From NCBI GenBank assembly GCA_910587455.1, contig CAJULK010000014.1, positions 1 through 37,980 on the forward strand: a stretch of 37,980 bases of DNA, written 5' to 3'. This document shows positions 1 to 7,952 of this stretch, in pieces (position 1 is the stretch's first letter; every line of letters begins with the position of its first letter). The translations under genes and the position numbers were made by a program. Source of the DNA: an uncultured Christensenellaceae bacterium. GTDB lineage: Bacteria > Bacillota > Clostridia > Christensenellales > Pumilibacteraceae. Under the pieces are notes generated by a model. That model was not told the origin of the DNA and did not search any database. It saw only the letters and a program-made list of their open reading frames with translations.

Positions 1-167
1 GCTTGAAAGTGCAACTCTTATAAAATTTTTGTTTTTTAATCCCTATGGGAAGTGCGCATTACAGTTGCTGTTTTTTTGTTTCCGCGCTCATGTGCCGACA
101 TCAAACGCGGTCGGATCGCATACTTTTTCGCTTTCGGCAAAATTTTACGAAAATTTTTCAAAACCTA

Positions 168-213
168 TTGACATGCGCTAACATCGGTGTTATACTTATG
201 TTAGCGCTAACAT
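168..213 (+). promoter_or_regulatory. Sigma-A promoter with LacI-type operator for the SGNH lipoprotein gene
   Basis: A TTGACA box at 168-173 and a TATACT box at 191-196 are separated by exactly 17 nt. Directly downstream, at 198-213 where transcription should start, lies a perfect 16-bp palindrome, ATGTTAGCGCTAACAT. Its CG-centred symmetry is typical of LacI/GalR-family operators and it differs at one position from the CcpA cre consensus. A second partial copy (ATGCGCTAACAT, 173-184) lies inside the promoter spacer. The arrangement implies repression, released by a sugar signal or by catabolite state. No LacI-family gene lies in this window, so the regulator must be elsewhere. Confidence 0.8.
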
Positions 214-249
214 TTTATGCGTGAATCAGTATGCACAGGTGGGTATGTG

Positions 250-3200
250 ATGAGAAACAAAGGACTGTTGACGGCAAGTCTTGCTTGCGCGGTGACGCTT
301 TTGGGCGTAGGGCTCGTCGGGTGCGAGGACGGTAAGGTTGTTTTGCCAGATCCCGAACCGACGAAATATACCGTTACGTACGTGCGCGGCGCGGACGATG
401 CGACGGGCGAGATCCCGGCCGCGGCGAGCTATGCCGCGGGCGAGAGCGTTACTCTTTTGCCTGCGGATACGTTTTCGCGTACCGAGTATAATTTTACGTA
501 TTGGAACGACGGCGTAAAAGACTACGCGGCGTCGGCTACGTATGTTATGCCTGCGCACGACGTCGTATTGACGGCAAAATGGGAAGCGAAAGACCGTCCG
601 CCCGTACCGTCCGAAAAAGACGAACCGACGCTTACCGAGCTTTCGTCCGAGTTTTACGACGCTTCTAAGTGGGAATACATGACCAACGGCGACGAGCTCG
701 ACGGCGGAGATGTTCCGTACGCGCTCGCCGACGGGTCGATAAAATTTCACCGAGCCAATCAGGCGTTCGAACTCGGCGATCTTTCGAACGGCACGGCGTC
801 GTTCATGCTGAAAGCGACAAACGATTTTTCCTTGTGGTTTAATTCGAGTTCCAAGGACAATGCGGATAATTACAGTTACAGGCTTGCGCACGCATACGGC
901 GGGCTGCGGCTCGTTCTGTCTTCCGCGCCGGAGCAGGCTGCGGCTGTCATAGACGGATCGGAATACAAAAAGGGCGAGTGGAACAGATTCGATATAGCGT
1001 TTTCCACAGAGGGGAATACCACTTCGGTCAAGGTGTACATAAACGGCAAGCGCGCCGCGCTTTCCGCCGGCGACAACGTGGCGCCTGCCATAAGCGTTGC
1101 CGAAAACGTTCTTGTTCACACCCGTCCCGCAATGTTCGAAACGGGCGGATATGCCGTAGTCAAGGTATGGGAAGCGCATAACTACGTACAGATAAAGCCT
1201 GTCGCGAAAGCGGAAGAAGCCGATCTTCCCGTTGTTGCGTGCATCGGCGCGTCCATAACCGAGGGGGCCGGCGCGGGCAACTTCTATACAGAAAGCTATC
1301 CGGCGCAGCTTCAGAATTCGCTCGACGGCACGTATAACGTAATTAACTTCGGCAACAGCGGCAAAACGGTGCGTCCCGATCTTCCCGAAGCGTGGCTCAA
1401 TCAGAATCAGTGGACGGGCGTTCAGGCGATAGTGCCGGACATGGCGATAATCAATATGGGCACCAACGACTCCAAAACGAGCAACGATCCCGTATGCACG
1501 CACGATTCGTTCAAAGCCGATTACGAAAATCTTATTGACAAACTGTTGGAAGTCAATCCCGATATGAAGATCTACGTGTGCACGGTGCCGTATGCGTACA
1601 CAGGAATATGGGATATAAACAACGACAACATACGCAATATCATAGCGCCCGTTCAGCGCGAGATCGCGAAAGAACGCGGACTTACGCTCATAGATCTTTA
1701 CGAGTATTCGCAGAATAAATCGTTGCTGTTCGGCGACGGTGTTCATCCCAACACGACCGGATACGCTATGTTCGTCGAGATAATCGAAAAAGTGCTTGCC
1801 GACGAAAACGGACTCACGCCCGAGTTTATTGCGGCGATAGACGAAAAATACAACGACAAGGTATCGAATTTCTCCGCGACGCTGATCGAGGACGGCGGCA
1901 AGATAATGCTTAAAGTCACCGGCGATACGACGTATGCCGAAGCGGGCAATATCCGCTTGTACGTGGGAACAGGCGACGACACGGCGCAGTACTACAACGC
2001 GACCGTTGCCGACGGCAAGTTCGAAGCGAGCGTCGATCTCGGCACGCTTCCGATAGGCGCGGGATGGTACAACGTCCGAGTGTATACCGACACCGGTCAT
2101 CATATCGTGACGCTGGACGAGAGCGTCAAGACCGACGGCGTTCCGTTTGCTTCCGGCGACGAGCTTATGGGCGGCGACGTAAAAGCCACGGTAAAGAGCT
2201 GGAACACGAATTGGGGCGCTTCGTTCAGTCTCGATCTGACCATGCCGCACGTAACGGAGCTTACTTCGGCGACTGTGACCGAAGCCGACGGCAAGATAAT
2301 GCTCGAAATAAGCGGCACGACGACCGCGCAATCTTTGCGGCTGTACATCGGCAACGACGAGAAAACGGAAAGCTATTATCACGACGTGACTGTAGACAAC
2401 GGCGCATTTACCGCATCGTTCGATCTCGGCACGCTGACGGCGGGCGGCGGTTGGTACAATGTTCGCTTGTACTATCCCGAGGGTTCGTACCTTACCGTCA
2501 AGTACGACGAGGTAACGAGCGGCGGCGACACGCTCGCTCTCGACAGAACGTTTGTCGGAACGACGGCGCGCGTCACGGTAAAGACATGGGGAAGCGACAA
2601 GCCGCTCAGTTTGTTCGTAGAACCTTACGACAGCTCGGTGACCGTAAACATAACGACCATAGAGATGAAAGACGGCAAGTTCACCGTTACGGGCACGGTC
2701 GCCAATGCGGAAACTCTTTCGGCTTCGCTGTTCAACAACGATACGGACAACGAAACGGTGCAGGCCGTCATCGACGGCGATACGTTCACCGCAGAGATCT
2801 CGCTTGCAAATCTCACCGCGGGCAACGGGAATTGGTACAGATTCAAGCTCGCGGCGAACGGCGGCGAGCTCGTGACGTACAAGTATCCGAACGGATTCGA
2901 CACAACGCCCAAACATACGTTCGGCGACAGAACTTACAGGTTCGTTACCGATTATAACAACACCGATATAGCGATAGTATACGCGGCGTATAACGGTCCG
3001 ACCGTCACTCTTTCCGCCGCGTCGATCGAGCAAAAGACGGACGCGGTAACGCTCAAGATAACGGGCACGGTGACCGATACGGACAGCCGCTACGACAAAA
3101 CGCTTCTTTTTATAGGCAGCAATGCCGACGACGCGTCGTGCTATCACGAAGTGGAAGTCGCGGACGGCGCGTTCACCGTGACGTTCGATCTTGCGACGCT

Positions 3201-4209
3201 TCCGTTCGGCGCAGGGATGCAGGTGCGTTTCTATCATTCGCGCAACGACAGCGACGCCAAATGGGGATATTACACCCTTAAAATTCCCGAAGTGAAGGTC
3301 GTGGAAGGCGAAACCGAGCGCGCACTCGCAAAAGGCGATAAATTCACTGTCGGCAACAAGTCGGTGACGGTCGGATCGTCCGCCGATTGGAATCCTGTGG
3401 AACTGACGGTCACGGACAGCACAACCGTGTTCGAAGTCACCGACGTCAAGTTCGAGGACGGATATTTCGTGGTATCGGGCGACGCGCAAAACATAGAGTC
3501 GCTTAAGATCTATCTTATAAATACCAACGTCGAAGCGAGCAAGACCAACTTCGTAGCCGCCGAAACGAACGACGGCAAGTTTACGGCAAGGCTTTCGCTC
3601 TCTGTGCTTGCGGACTTCGCAAAAACGAACACTCCGTTTAACCTGCGGTATACCAAGGGCGACGAAACCACTCCCGTCAACATCGCGCAAGGCGGAATGA
3701 GCTTAAATCAGAAGTATACGTACGGCGCAAATACTTTTACTCTCGGACTGAACGGCTCGTGCGTGTGCGTAAAGTATACGGCGCATACTTATAAATATGC
3801 GATATCGGAGATAGAGATCGCGGAAGCGGACGGCAAAGCCGTTCTCAAAGTCAAGGGCACTACCCAAGACGCCGCGATAGCAGCTCAAGACTTGAAACTC
3901 AAGCTCGATAAGACGTCGGAAGTAAAAGACGTAAGGATATACGAGAACGAATCCGAAGCGGACGGAACGTTCATTTTCACCGTAGACATATCGGATATAC
4001 TCGTTTCGACCAAAACCGACAATTCCAAAGAGGAAGGATACTTTTTGAGATTGATGAACGGCGCAATTCAAATCGACAGCATAAACTCGACATGGAGCGA
4101 CGGTATTTTCAAAGACGTGACGATCGGCGGTTCGACATACAGACTTTATAAAAACTCGACCGACGCGAATTGGTATACGGTCGGGATCTGCAGAATAGAG
4201 AACGCGTAG
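250..4209 (+). CDS. Secreted SGNH/GDSL hydrolase lipoprotein with InlB-type repeat and six Ig-like repeats
   Basis: This is a surface-anchored esterase or deacetylase candidate of 1319 residues. The ATG at 250 was chosen because AGGTGG lies just upstream and the N-terminus is then a lipoprotein signal with lipobox LVGC (Cys25). Residues about 38-110 resemble a Listeria-Bacteroides (InlB) repeat ending in LTAKW. Residues about 130-310 look like a concanavalin-type beta-sandwich. Residues about 325-520 form an SGNH hydrolase: nucleophile Ser335 in IGASIT (GAS rather than GDS), a block-II-like GNSGK, Asn406 in MGTND, and Asp496/His499 in GDGVHP. The remainder is six degenerate repeats of 110-130 residues. 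The role is inferred to be removal of ester groups, for example acetyl, from a polysaccharide; the substrate is unknown. The gene is monocistronic, with its own operator-controlled promoter and a terminator. Family and location are well supported, the precise activity is not. Confidence 0.85.
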   Translation: MRNKGLLTASLACAVTLLGVGLVGCEDGKVVLPDPEPTKYTVTYVRGADDATGEIPAAASYAAGESVTLLPADTFSRTEYNFTYWNDGVKDYAASATYVMPAHDVVLTAKWEAKDRPPVPSEKDEPTLTELSSEFYDASKWEYMTNGDELDGGDVPYALADGSIKFHRANQAFELGDLSNGTASFMLKATNDFSLWFNSSSKDNADNYSYRLAHAYGGLRLVLSSAPEQAAAVIDGSEYKKGEWNRFDIAFSTEGNTTSVKVYINGKRAALSAGDNVAPAISVAENVLVHTRPAMFETGGYAVVKVWEAHNYVQIKPVAKAEEADLPVVACIGASITEGAGAGNFYTESYPAQLQNSLDGTYNVINFGNSGKTVRPDLPEAWLNQNQWTGVQAIVPDMAIINMGTNDSKTSNDPVCTHDSFKADYENLIDKLLEVNPDMKIYVCTVPYAYTGIWDINNDNIRNIIAPVQREIAKERGLTLIDLYEYSQNKSLLFGDGVHPNTTGYAMFVEIIEKVLADENGLTPEFIAAIDEKYNDKVSNFSATLIEDGGKIMLKVTGDTTYAEAGNIRLYVGTGDDTAQYYNATVADGKFEASVDLGTLPIGAGWYNVRVYTDTGHHIVTLDESVKTDGVPFASGDELMGGDVKATVKSWNTNWGASFSLDLTMPHVTELTSATVTEADGKIMLEISGTTTAQSLRLYIGNDEKTESYYHDVTVDNGAFTASFDLGTLTAGGGWYNVRLYYPEGSYLTVKYDEVTSGGDTLALDRTFVGTTARVTVKTWGSDKPLSLFVEPYDSSVTVNITTIEMKDGKFTVTGTVANAETLSASLFNNDTDNETVQAVIDGDTFTAEISLANLTAGNGNWYRFKLAANGGELVTYKYPNGFDTTPKHTFGDRTYRFVTDYNNTDIAIVYAAYNGPTVTLSAASIEQKTDAVTLKITGTVTDTDSRYDKTLLFIGSNADDASCYHEVEVADGAFTVTFDLATLPFGAGMQVRFYHSRNDSDAKWGYYTLKIPEVKVVEGETERALAKGDKFTVGNKSVTVGSSADWNPVELTVTDSTTVFEVTDVKFEDGYFVVSGDAQNIESLKIYLINTNVEASKTNFVAAETNDGKFTARLSLSVLADFAKTNTPFNLRYTKGDETTPVNIAQGGMSLNQKYTYGANTFTLGLNGSCVCVKYTAHTYKYAISEIEIAEADGKAVLKVKGTTQDAAIAAQDLKLKLDKTSEVKDVRIYENESEADGTFIFTVDISDILVSTKTDNSKEEGYFLRLMNGAIQIDSINSTWSDGIFKDVTIGGSTYRLYKNSTDANWYTVGICRIENA
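1861..4206 (+). repeat. Six tandem Ig-like coding repeats in the SGNH lipoprotein
   Basis: The C-terminal two thirds of the protein repeats a pattern: a strand rich in Val/Thr, the phrase DGK-IMLKV-GT or variants, a short axial segment with LYxG or LFxN, DGxFxA, DLGTL, and an aromatic strand such as GWYNVRLY. Approximate repeat starts are 1861, 2251, 2640, 3001, 3426 and 3790. Repeats 1 and 2 are closest to each other and repeats 5 and 6 are most diverged. They are probably Ig-like spacers or carbohydrate-binding modules that hold the hydrolase away from the membrane. I do not recognise a named family. Confidence 0.7.
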
Positions 4210-4237
4210 AAAAACGATCTCGTGTTTGTTTGGTGAG

Positions 4238-4263
4238 AAGCGACCCGTAAGGGTCGCTTTTTA
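4238..4263 (+). terminator. Intrinsic terminator of the SGNH lipoprotein gene
   Basis: A perfect 9-bp stem (AAGCGACCC at 4238-4246 with GGGTCGCTT at 4251-4259) closes a GTAA tetraloop and runs into a T tract, 29 nt after the stop codon. Confidence 0.9.
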
Positions 4264-4360
4264 TGACTTAAAAAGGGCACGAAAGTCGGTAAGGGTGTTA
4301 TCGACGACCGTATATGCCGGGAAAGATAATCGGATAATAAAAAACCTAACAACGAATGAA

Positions 4361-4398
4361 ATGCACCCCGCAAGTTCTGTCTGTCTTTCGGGGTGCAT
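4361..4398 (-). terminator. Hairpin downstream of the flavodoxin gene, possible terminator
   Basis: A perfect 9-bp inverted repeat (ATGCACCCC at 4361-4369, GGGGTGCAT at 4390-4398) with a 20-nt loop lies 38 nt beyond the minus-strand stop. The following minus-strand sequence has only short T runs, so it would be a weak terminator. It could also serve as an mRNA-stabilising hairpin. Confidence 0.5.
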
Positions 4399-4435
4399 GA
4401 TAGATACGGTCGTTCGGCTTTTCCGTTTTCGGTTT

Positions 4436-5098
4436 TTATTTAAGCAATTTCTTTTTGAGCGCTTTTTGTTTGTTTTCGGGCGCTTTTGCGGCTTGCTCGA
4501 TCTCGTCGAAGAATTGTTTTTCTTCGGATTCGTCGGTGATCTCGGGCGGCGAATACAAATCTTTGTCCACGTCCTTGCCTTCGAGATAATCTATAAGCGG
4601 CTGAATATTGGCTTGCTTAACCTCGTCCACCGGCGTTTTTACTGCGTCTGCAAAAAACTTTTCCGTACCGTCGAGTTCGCCTTGCTTGGACATTTGCGCC
4701 ACTCGAGTCGCCATCTGCATTTTTTCTATTCTGCCGAGCTCGTCGTAGCAGAATCCGCCTTGAACGTAGAAAACGGGCACGAATTTTTCGTAAAGCACGC
4801 TTATGGACGCTTCTTTTATGCGGTCGGGATAGCTCGGGTCGAACGGAAGCGCGCCGACGCCGCATACGGTCAGCTTTTTGTAGATGTGCTCGACGGCGGG
4901 CGAAAACTTTTTCATACCGTTTATCGAACTGCCGCGCAGACTGCCTATGTACAGCACTCTGTCGTAATCGGCGAGCATTGCGGGCTTAAAGTAATCGACG
5001 GCAACTGCGTCGCAGCCGAGCGCATTGCCTAAAATATCCACGTAACGTTTTGTGTAGCCGTATTTGGAATAGAACACTATGAGCAGTCTGCCTTTCAT
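4436..5098 (-). CDS. Flavodoxin-like protein
   Basis: This is a 220-residue cytoplasmic protein. The N-terminus LLIVFYSKYGYTKRYVDIL matches the first beta strand and FMN-phosphate loop of flavodoxin-fold proteins (S-K-Y-G-Y-T replaces the classic T-x-T-G-x-T). The strand VLYIGSLRGSSING fits the second flavin-contact loop of HemG/flavodoxin_5-type proteins. The last 60 residues, rich in Glu and Lys and with a KKKLLK end, lie outside the fold and are probably a charged tail. Likely role: FMN-binding electron carrier or small oxidoreductase; the partner is unknown. The start is supported by GAGG about 7 nt upstream and by the promoter at 5128-5156. It is transcribed alone. Confidence 0.75.
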   Translation of the reverse strand: MKGRLLIVFYSKYGYTKRYVDILGNALGCDAVAVDYFKPAMLADYDRVLYIGSLRGSSINGMKKFSPAVEHIYKKLTVCGVGALPFDPSYPDRIKEASISVLYEKFVPVFYVQGGFCYDELGRIEKMQMATRVAQMSKQGELDGTEKFFADAVKTPVDEVKQANIQPLIDYLEGKDVDKDLYSPPEITDESEEKQFFDEIEQAAKAPENKQKALKKKLLK

Positions 5099-5127
5099 AG
5101 AAACCTCGCGACGAATATATTACGACC

Positions 5128-5156
5128 ATTATATCACGTTCGGTCGGATATTTCAA
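5128..5156 (-). promoter_or_regulatory. Sigma-A promoter of the flavodoxin-like gene
   Basis: On the minus strand TTGAAA (5151-5156) and a consensus TATAAT (5128-5133) are spaced by 17 nt. The -10 ends 29 nt before the ATG at 5098, leaving room for the GAGG ribosome-binding site. Confidence 0.85.
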
Positions 5157-5261
5157 GCGATTTGCCGCAAGTGCGGGTTGCAGAGGCAAACGGCGGTTTA
5201 TTTTTGTTCGGCTTTCGAAAAAAATTTTTACGCGTCTACGCAAAAAATTACGGAAAAGCGG

Positions 5262-5290
5262 TTGACAAAGGTAAAGTTTGGTGATATAAT
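5262..5290 (+). promoter_or_regulatory. Consensus sigma-A promoter of the clpP-virD4-like operon
   Basis: A perfect TTGACA (5262-5267), a 17-nt spacer and a perfect TATAAT (5285-5290) make this one of the strongest promoters in the window. Transcription should begin near 5297, almost 480 nt before the first credible start codon. Confidence 0.9.
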
Positions 5291-5296
5291 CACGCA

Positions 5297-5775
5297 GTGC
5301 TTGATTAAACGGCAGTCTTGACGGGGCTGACGCCGCTTAATAGAGCGCGGACTATACAACTTATCCGGTGAATATTATTCACTCGGGCGTAAAAATCTTA
5401 TTCGTAAAACCGATTTACATGCTTGCGTAGTAAATCGGCGGCACGGTAAAATACGGCAGTCTTTTATCGGCGTAAAAAAATAAGGTTTTGGAATCGGTAA
5501 TTACTTATAAAGCCTCGTCCTTACAGTTAAATCCGAATATAAAGTGTTCGACCGTTTCGGCAAAAGTATGCGAATACTCGCGCCGCGTTACGGTACGGTT
5601 TTTCGCGTTTTCGGGCAAATTATTGCCTGCGCGCCGAAAAGCCCGTCAAACGTTTTCAGTGCTTTATAAGCATTGTGAAAATTGCCGAAAACAAGTCGTC
5701 GCTTTACGGTCGTCGGACGAAAAGCGGCGATTTGCTTTTCGAAAAAATGCGTGCAATTTAGTTAAAGGAGAAAAT
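5297..5775 (+). ncRNA. Long structured leader or small RNA upstream of clpP; family not recognised
   Basis: Between the promoter start point and the ATG at 5776 there are about 480 nt without a convincing gene. I see several stable hairpins: CCGGTGAAT with its partner at 5365-5386, CCGATTTAC/GTAAATCGG at 5410-5438 (perfect 9 bp), a nested TTTTCGG/CCGAAAA structure at 5608-5640, and CGAAAAGC/GCTTTTCG at 5718-5741 (perfect 8 bp) just before the ribosome-binding site. An 11-bp sequence (ACGGCAGTCTT) occurs at 5309-5319 and again at 5453-5463. I compared it with tmRNA, RNase P, SRP RNA, 6S RNA and T-box signatures and found no match. It may be a cis-regulatory leader, or a stable RNA plus a leader. 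Confidence 0.45.
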
Positions 5776-6378
5776 ATGAAAGACAGGGACGAAACGTTTC
5801 GATGGGATTATTCGTTAGAGCGCAATACTATCTACATATTCGGCGAGATAGATACGCGCATGGCGGAGAACGTAGTCAATCAGCTTCTGTATTTGGACGA
5901 CAAATTCAAGAAGTCGGGTGTGCCGCGCGAGGAACGGCTGATAACGCTGCAGATAAACAGCCCGGGCGGACGGGTCACGGACGGGTTTGCGATATACGAT
6001 ACTATGAACTATATCGACGCGACGATAGCGACGGTAGGACTCGGGCTTGCGGCGTCTATGGGTGCGTTTTTGCTGTCGTCCGGTTCCAAGGGCTATCGCA
6101 GGGCGACGGCGAACACCGAAATTCTGCTGCACCAACCGCTCGGCGGCGTGTCGGGGCAGACGAGCGACGTTCTCATCGCGGCGAAGCACATGGAAAAAAC
6201 GCGCGACAGGCTCAACCTCATACTTGCCGACAACACGGGCAAAACCGTAGCGCGCATGCGCAAAGACACCGATCGCGACAATATAATGACCGCGCTCGAA
6301 GCGCTCGAATACGGACTTATCGACGTGGTGCTTCCCGCGTCCAACAAGGCAGCGGGGGTGGACGCACATGCTCGGTAA
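5776..6378 (+). CDS. ClpP-family serine peptidase (ClpP paralog)
   Basis: This is a 200-residue cytoplasmic peptidase subunit expected to assemble into heptameric rings. The full ClpP triad is present: Ser94 in LAASMGAFLL, His119 in LLHQPLGG and Asp164 in KDTDRDN, with spacing as in true ClpP. The oxyanion-loop region INSPGG and the terminal YGLIDVVL are also present. I chose the ATG at 5776 because AAAGGAG lies 6 nt upstream; the frame is open further upstream but has no ribosome-binding site or homology there. It is the first gene of a four-gene operon and overlaps the next gene by 11 nt. No Clp ATPase with intact Walker motifs is nearby. The following gene product resembles a degenerate AAA+ protein, so this is probably a dedicated paralog and not the housekeeping ClpP. 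That last point is inference. Confidence 0.9.
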   Translation: MKDRDETFRWDYSLERNTIYIFGEIDTRMAENVVNQLLYLDDKFKKSGVPREERLITLQINSPGGRVTDGFAIYDTMNYIDATIATVGLGLAASMGAFLLSSGSKGYRRATANTEILLHQPLGGVSGQTSDVLIAAKHMEKTRDRLNLILADNTGKTVARMRKDTDRDNIMTALEALEYGLIDVVLPASNKAAGVDAHAR

Positions 6379-7951
6379 CAACGTTCAGTTATGCCTGTCG
6401 GCATACTTCGATTACGAATATATATTCGGGGACAGCCGTATTTTGTACGACATTTTGTGCGACATGTACTTTGTGGACGGTGCGGAGCGCGACGGCGTTT
6501 TTTCGCATATTTCGAGCGAACGCGTGCGTTCGGTCGAGTCCGTGTCGCTGTATAAACGTTACATGCGGATAAAAAGCCGCAGCGCAGCTGCGGACGACGG
6601 GTGCGACGATCTTATCAACATAAAAAGCCGCGAGCTTGTTGCGCTCGAAGAACTCAAAATGCCGAGGCGGAAAAGCTCGACCGAGGCGCTTTCGTGTACG
6701 GCGCTGTATAACGGCGCGGGCGAGGGGCATATTGTCCTTTTGCGGCTGCTCGGCATTTTGCAGTGCGCGGGCGTTTCGGTCATGCGCAATCCTGCGGTCG
6801 GGATAAAAAATCTGACCAGGGCGGCGGAGTGGAACGACGTGGGAGCTACGCTCGCGCTTTTGACGTTCGACGTTCAAAACCGTGCGCGCAATATGGATAG
6901 GCTGTACACCGAAACGCTCGATACGGAAAACGTCCGACTTTTCGAAACTGCGCACGGAGTATACGGCGGCGAAGCGCGTATCTATCCCGAAAGCAGGCTG
7001 CTCGACGAAATACTGTGCGACGGCAAGGCAAAGCGCGAAGTGTACGATCCGCAAATTGCGCGCGTCGTGTATACGGATATGCTCAAACTCGGAGACAAGC
7101 GCAAGCTCGTATTTTCGAATAACCGCGGACTGCTCGCGGAGACCTGCGAACTTCCGCTCGATCTGAAAGGCGGGTATATTTCGATAGACGTCAAAAGGTT
7201 TGACGGACTTCCCGTTGTCAGACGGACGGAATGCGACAGAATAGTATCGGCGCTTTTCAATAACGACATGCGCGCGCTCGACGACTTTGAGCCGTTGTGT
7301 CTGTGTTCCGATTCGCCGTACATGCTCGAAATGTATGCGACGGCAATAGCCCAATCGTTTTCGGACGCGAACATAGTGCGTATAGACGTGGACGATCTCG
7401 TACGATACGATCTCGACGCGAGCAAACATAACATCTTTATCGCTTCGTGCGACGAAAAGAAACATAACGTCTACATGCTGTTTTTTACGGGCGAGCCTGA
7501 CGACGACGTCGCCGAATCGGTCAAGGGGTTTTTGAGCGGGCGGCGCAGACGAAACGTCAGGCTCGTAGCACCCGACGTATCGCTCGATTTCGGTGCGGTG
7601 CTGCCCGTCTGTTTTTGCGATACGGCTAACGCCGCCCGGCTTCGGACGGTCGCGGAAGTTGTACGGCTCGCGCCCGTTGCGCAATCGGAACGCCGAGCGG
7701 CGCTCGACGATCTTATAGCTCGAAAGACGGTCGGGTACGGGCTGAGCTCGCTTGCGCTCGACGCCGAACTTTACGCGAGCATGTGCGAAATGCCGACCGA
7801 CGCCGCTTCGGATATGCTCGACCGAGCCATACGAGCGAACAGGCGTTTCGGCGAAGCGCTCACGCTCACACGCGAGTCGGTGCGCGCGCTTGCAAGATCT
7901 GACGTTGCCGCCGATAACCGCGGCGGCGGATACGGTTTCGGAGGTGTTTGA
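6368..7951 (+). CDS. Large protein resembling a degenerate AAA+ ATPase; unrecognised family
   Basis: I do not recognise this 527-residue protein with confidence. Residues about 110-170 have the rhythm of Sel1-like helical repeats (LLGILQ-AGVSV, then L-RAAEWNDVGATLALL). Residues about 280-500 follow the order of an AAA+ module: EPLCLCSDSPYMLEMYATAI where Walker A would sit, then IVRIDVDDL, then NVYMLFFTGE where Walker B would sit, a strand like FGAVLPVCFCDTAN, and LAPVAQSERRAALDDLI resembling sensor and lid helices. The Walker lysine and the DE pair are missing, so it would not hydrolyse ATP. The ATG at 6368 overlaps the end of clpP, suggesting translational coupling. The C-terminus is Gly-rich. 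Inferred role: adaptor or pseudo-unfoldase for the neighbouring ClpP. It is certain as a gene, speculative as a function. Confidence 0.8.
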   Translation: MLGNNVQLCLSAYFDYEYIFGDSRILYDILCDMYFVDGAERDGVFSHISSERVRSVESVSLYKRYMRIKSRSAAADDGCDDLINIKSRELVALEELKMPRRKSSTEALSCTALYNGAGEGHIVLLRLLGILQCAGVSVMRNPAVGIKNLTRAAEWNDVGATLALLTFDVQNRARNMDRLYTETLDTENVRLFETAHGVYGGEARIYPESRLLDEILCDGKAKREVYDPQIARVVYTDMLKLGDKRKLVFSNNRGLLAETCELPLDLKGGYISIDVKRFDGLPVVRRTECDRIVSALFNNDMRALDDFEPLCLCSDSPYMLEMYATAIAQSFSDANIVRIDVDDLVRYDLDASKHNIFIASCDEKKHNVYMLFFTGEPDDDVAESVKGFLSGRRRRNVRLVAPDVSLDFGAVLPVCFCDTANAARLRTVAEVVRLAPVAQSERRAALDDLIARKTVGYGLSSLALDAELYASMCEMPTDAASDMLDRAIRANRRFGEALTLTRESVRALARSDVAADNRGGGYGFGGV

Positions 7952-7952
7952 A

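Noticed and set aside
226..3690. Very long minus-strand open frame opposite the SGNH lipoprotein
   Set aside because: It is antisense to a clear gene and reads as Arg/Val/Tyr-rich sequence without domains; codon bias of the plus-strand gene removes stops on the other strand.
4226..5032. Plus-strand frame opposite the flavodoxin-like gene
   Set aside because: The minus-strand product has a flavodoxin N-terminus, promoter and ribosome-binding site; the plus-strand frame is Phe/Arg-rich and featureless.
5297..5480. tmRNA, 6S RNA, SRP RNA or RNase P RNA in the clpP leader
   Set aside because: GGGGCTGA at the start recalls tmRNA, but there is no matching 3' T-arm/CCA and none of the conserved boxes of the other RNAs.
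5488..5775. N-terminal extension of ClpP in the same open frame
   Set aside because: It begins with TTG without a ribosome-binding site, its sequence is unlike any ClpP propeptide, and a strong AAAGGAG precedes the ATG at 5776.
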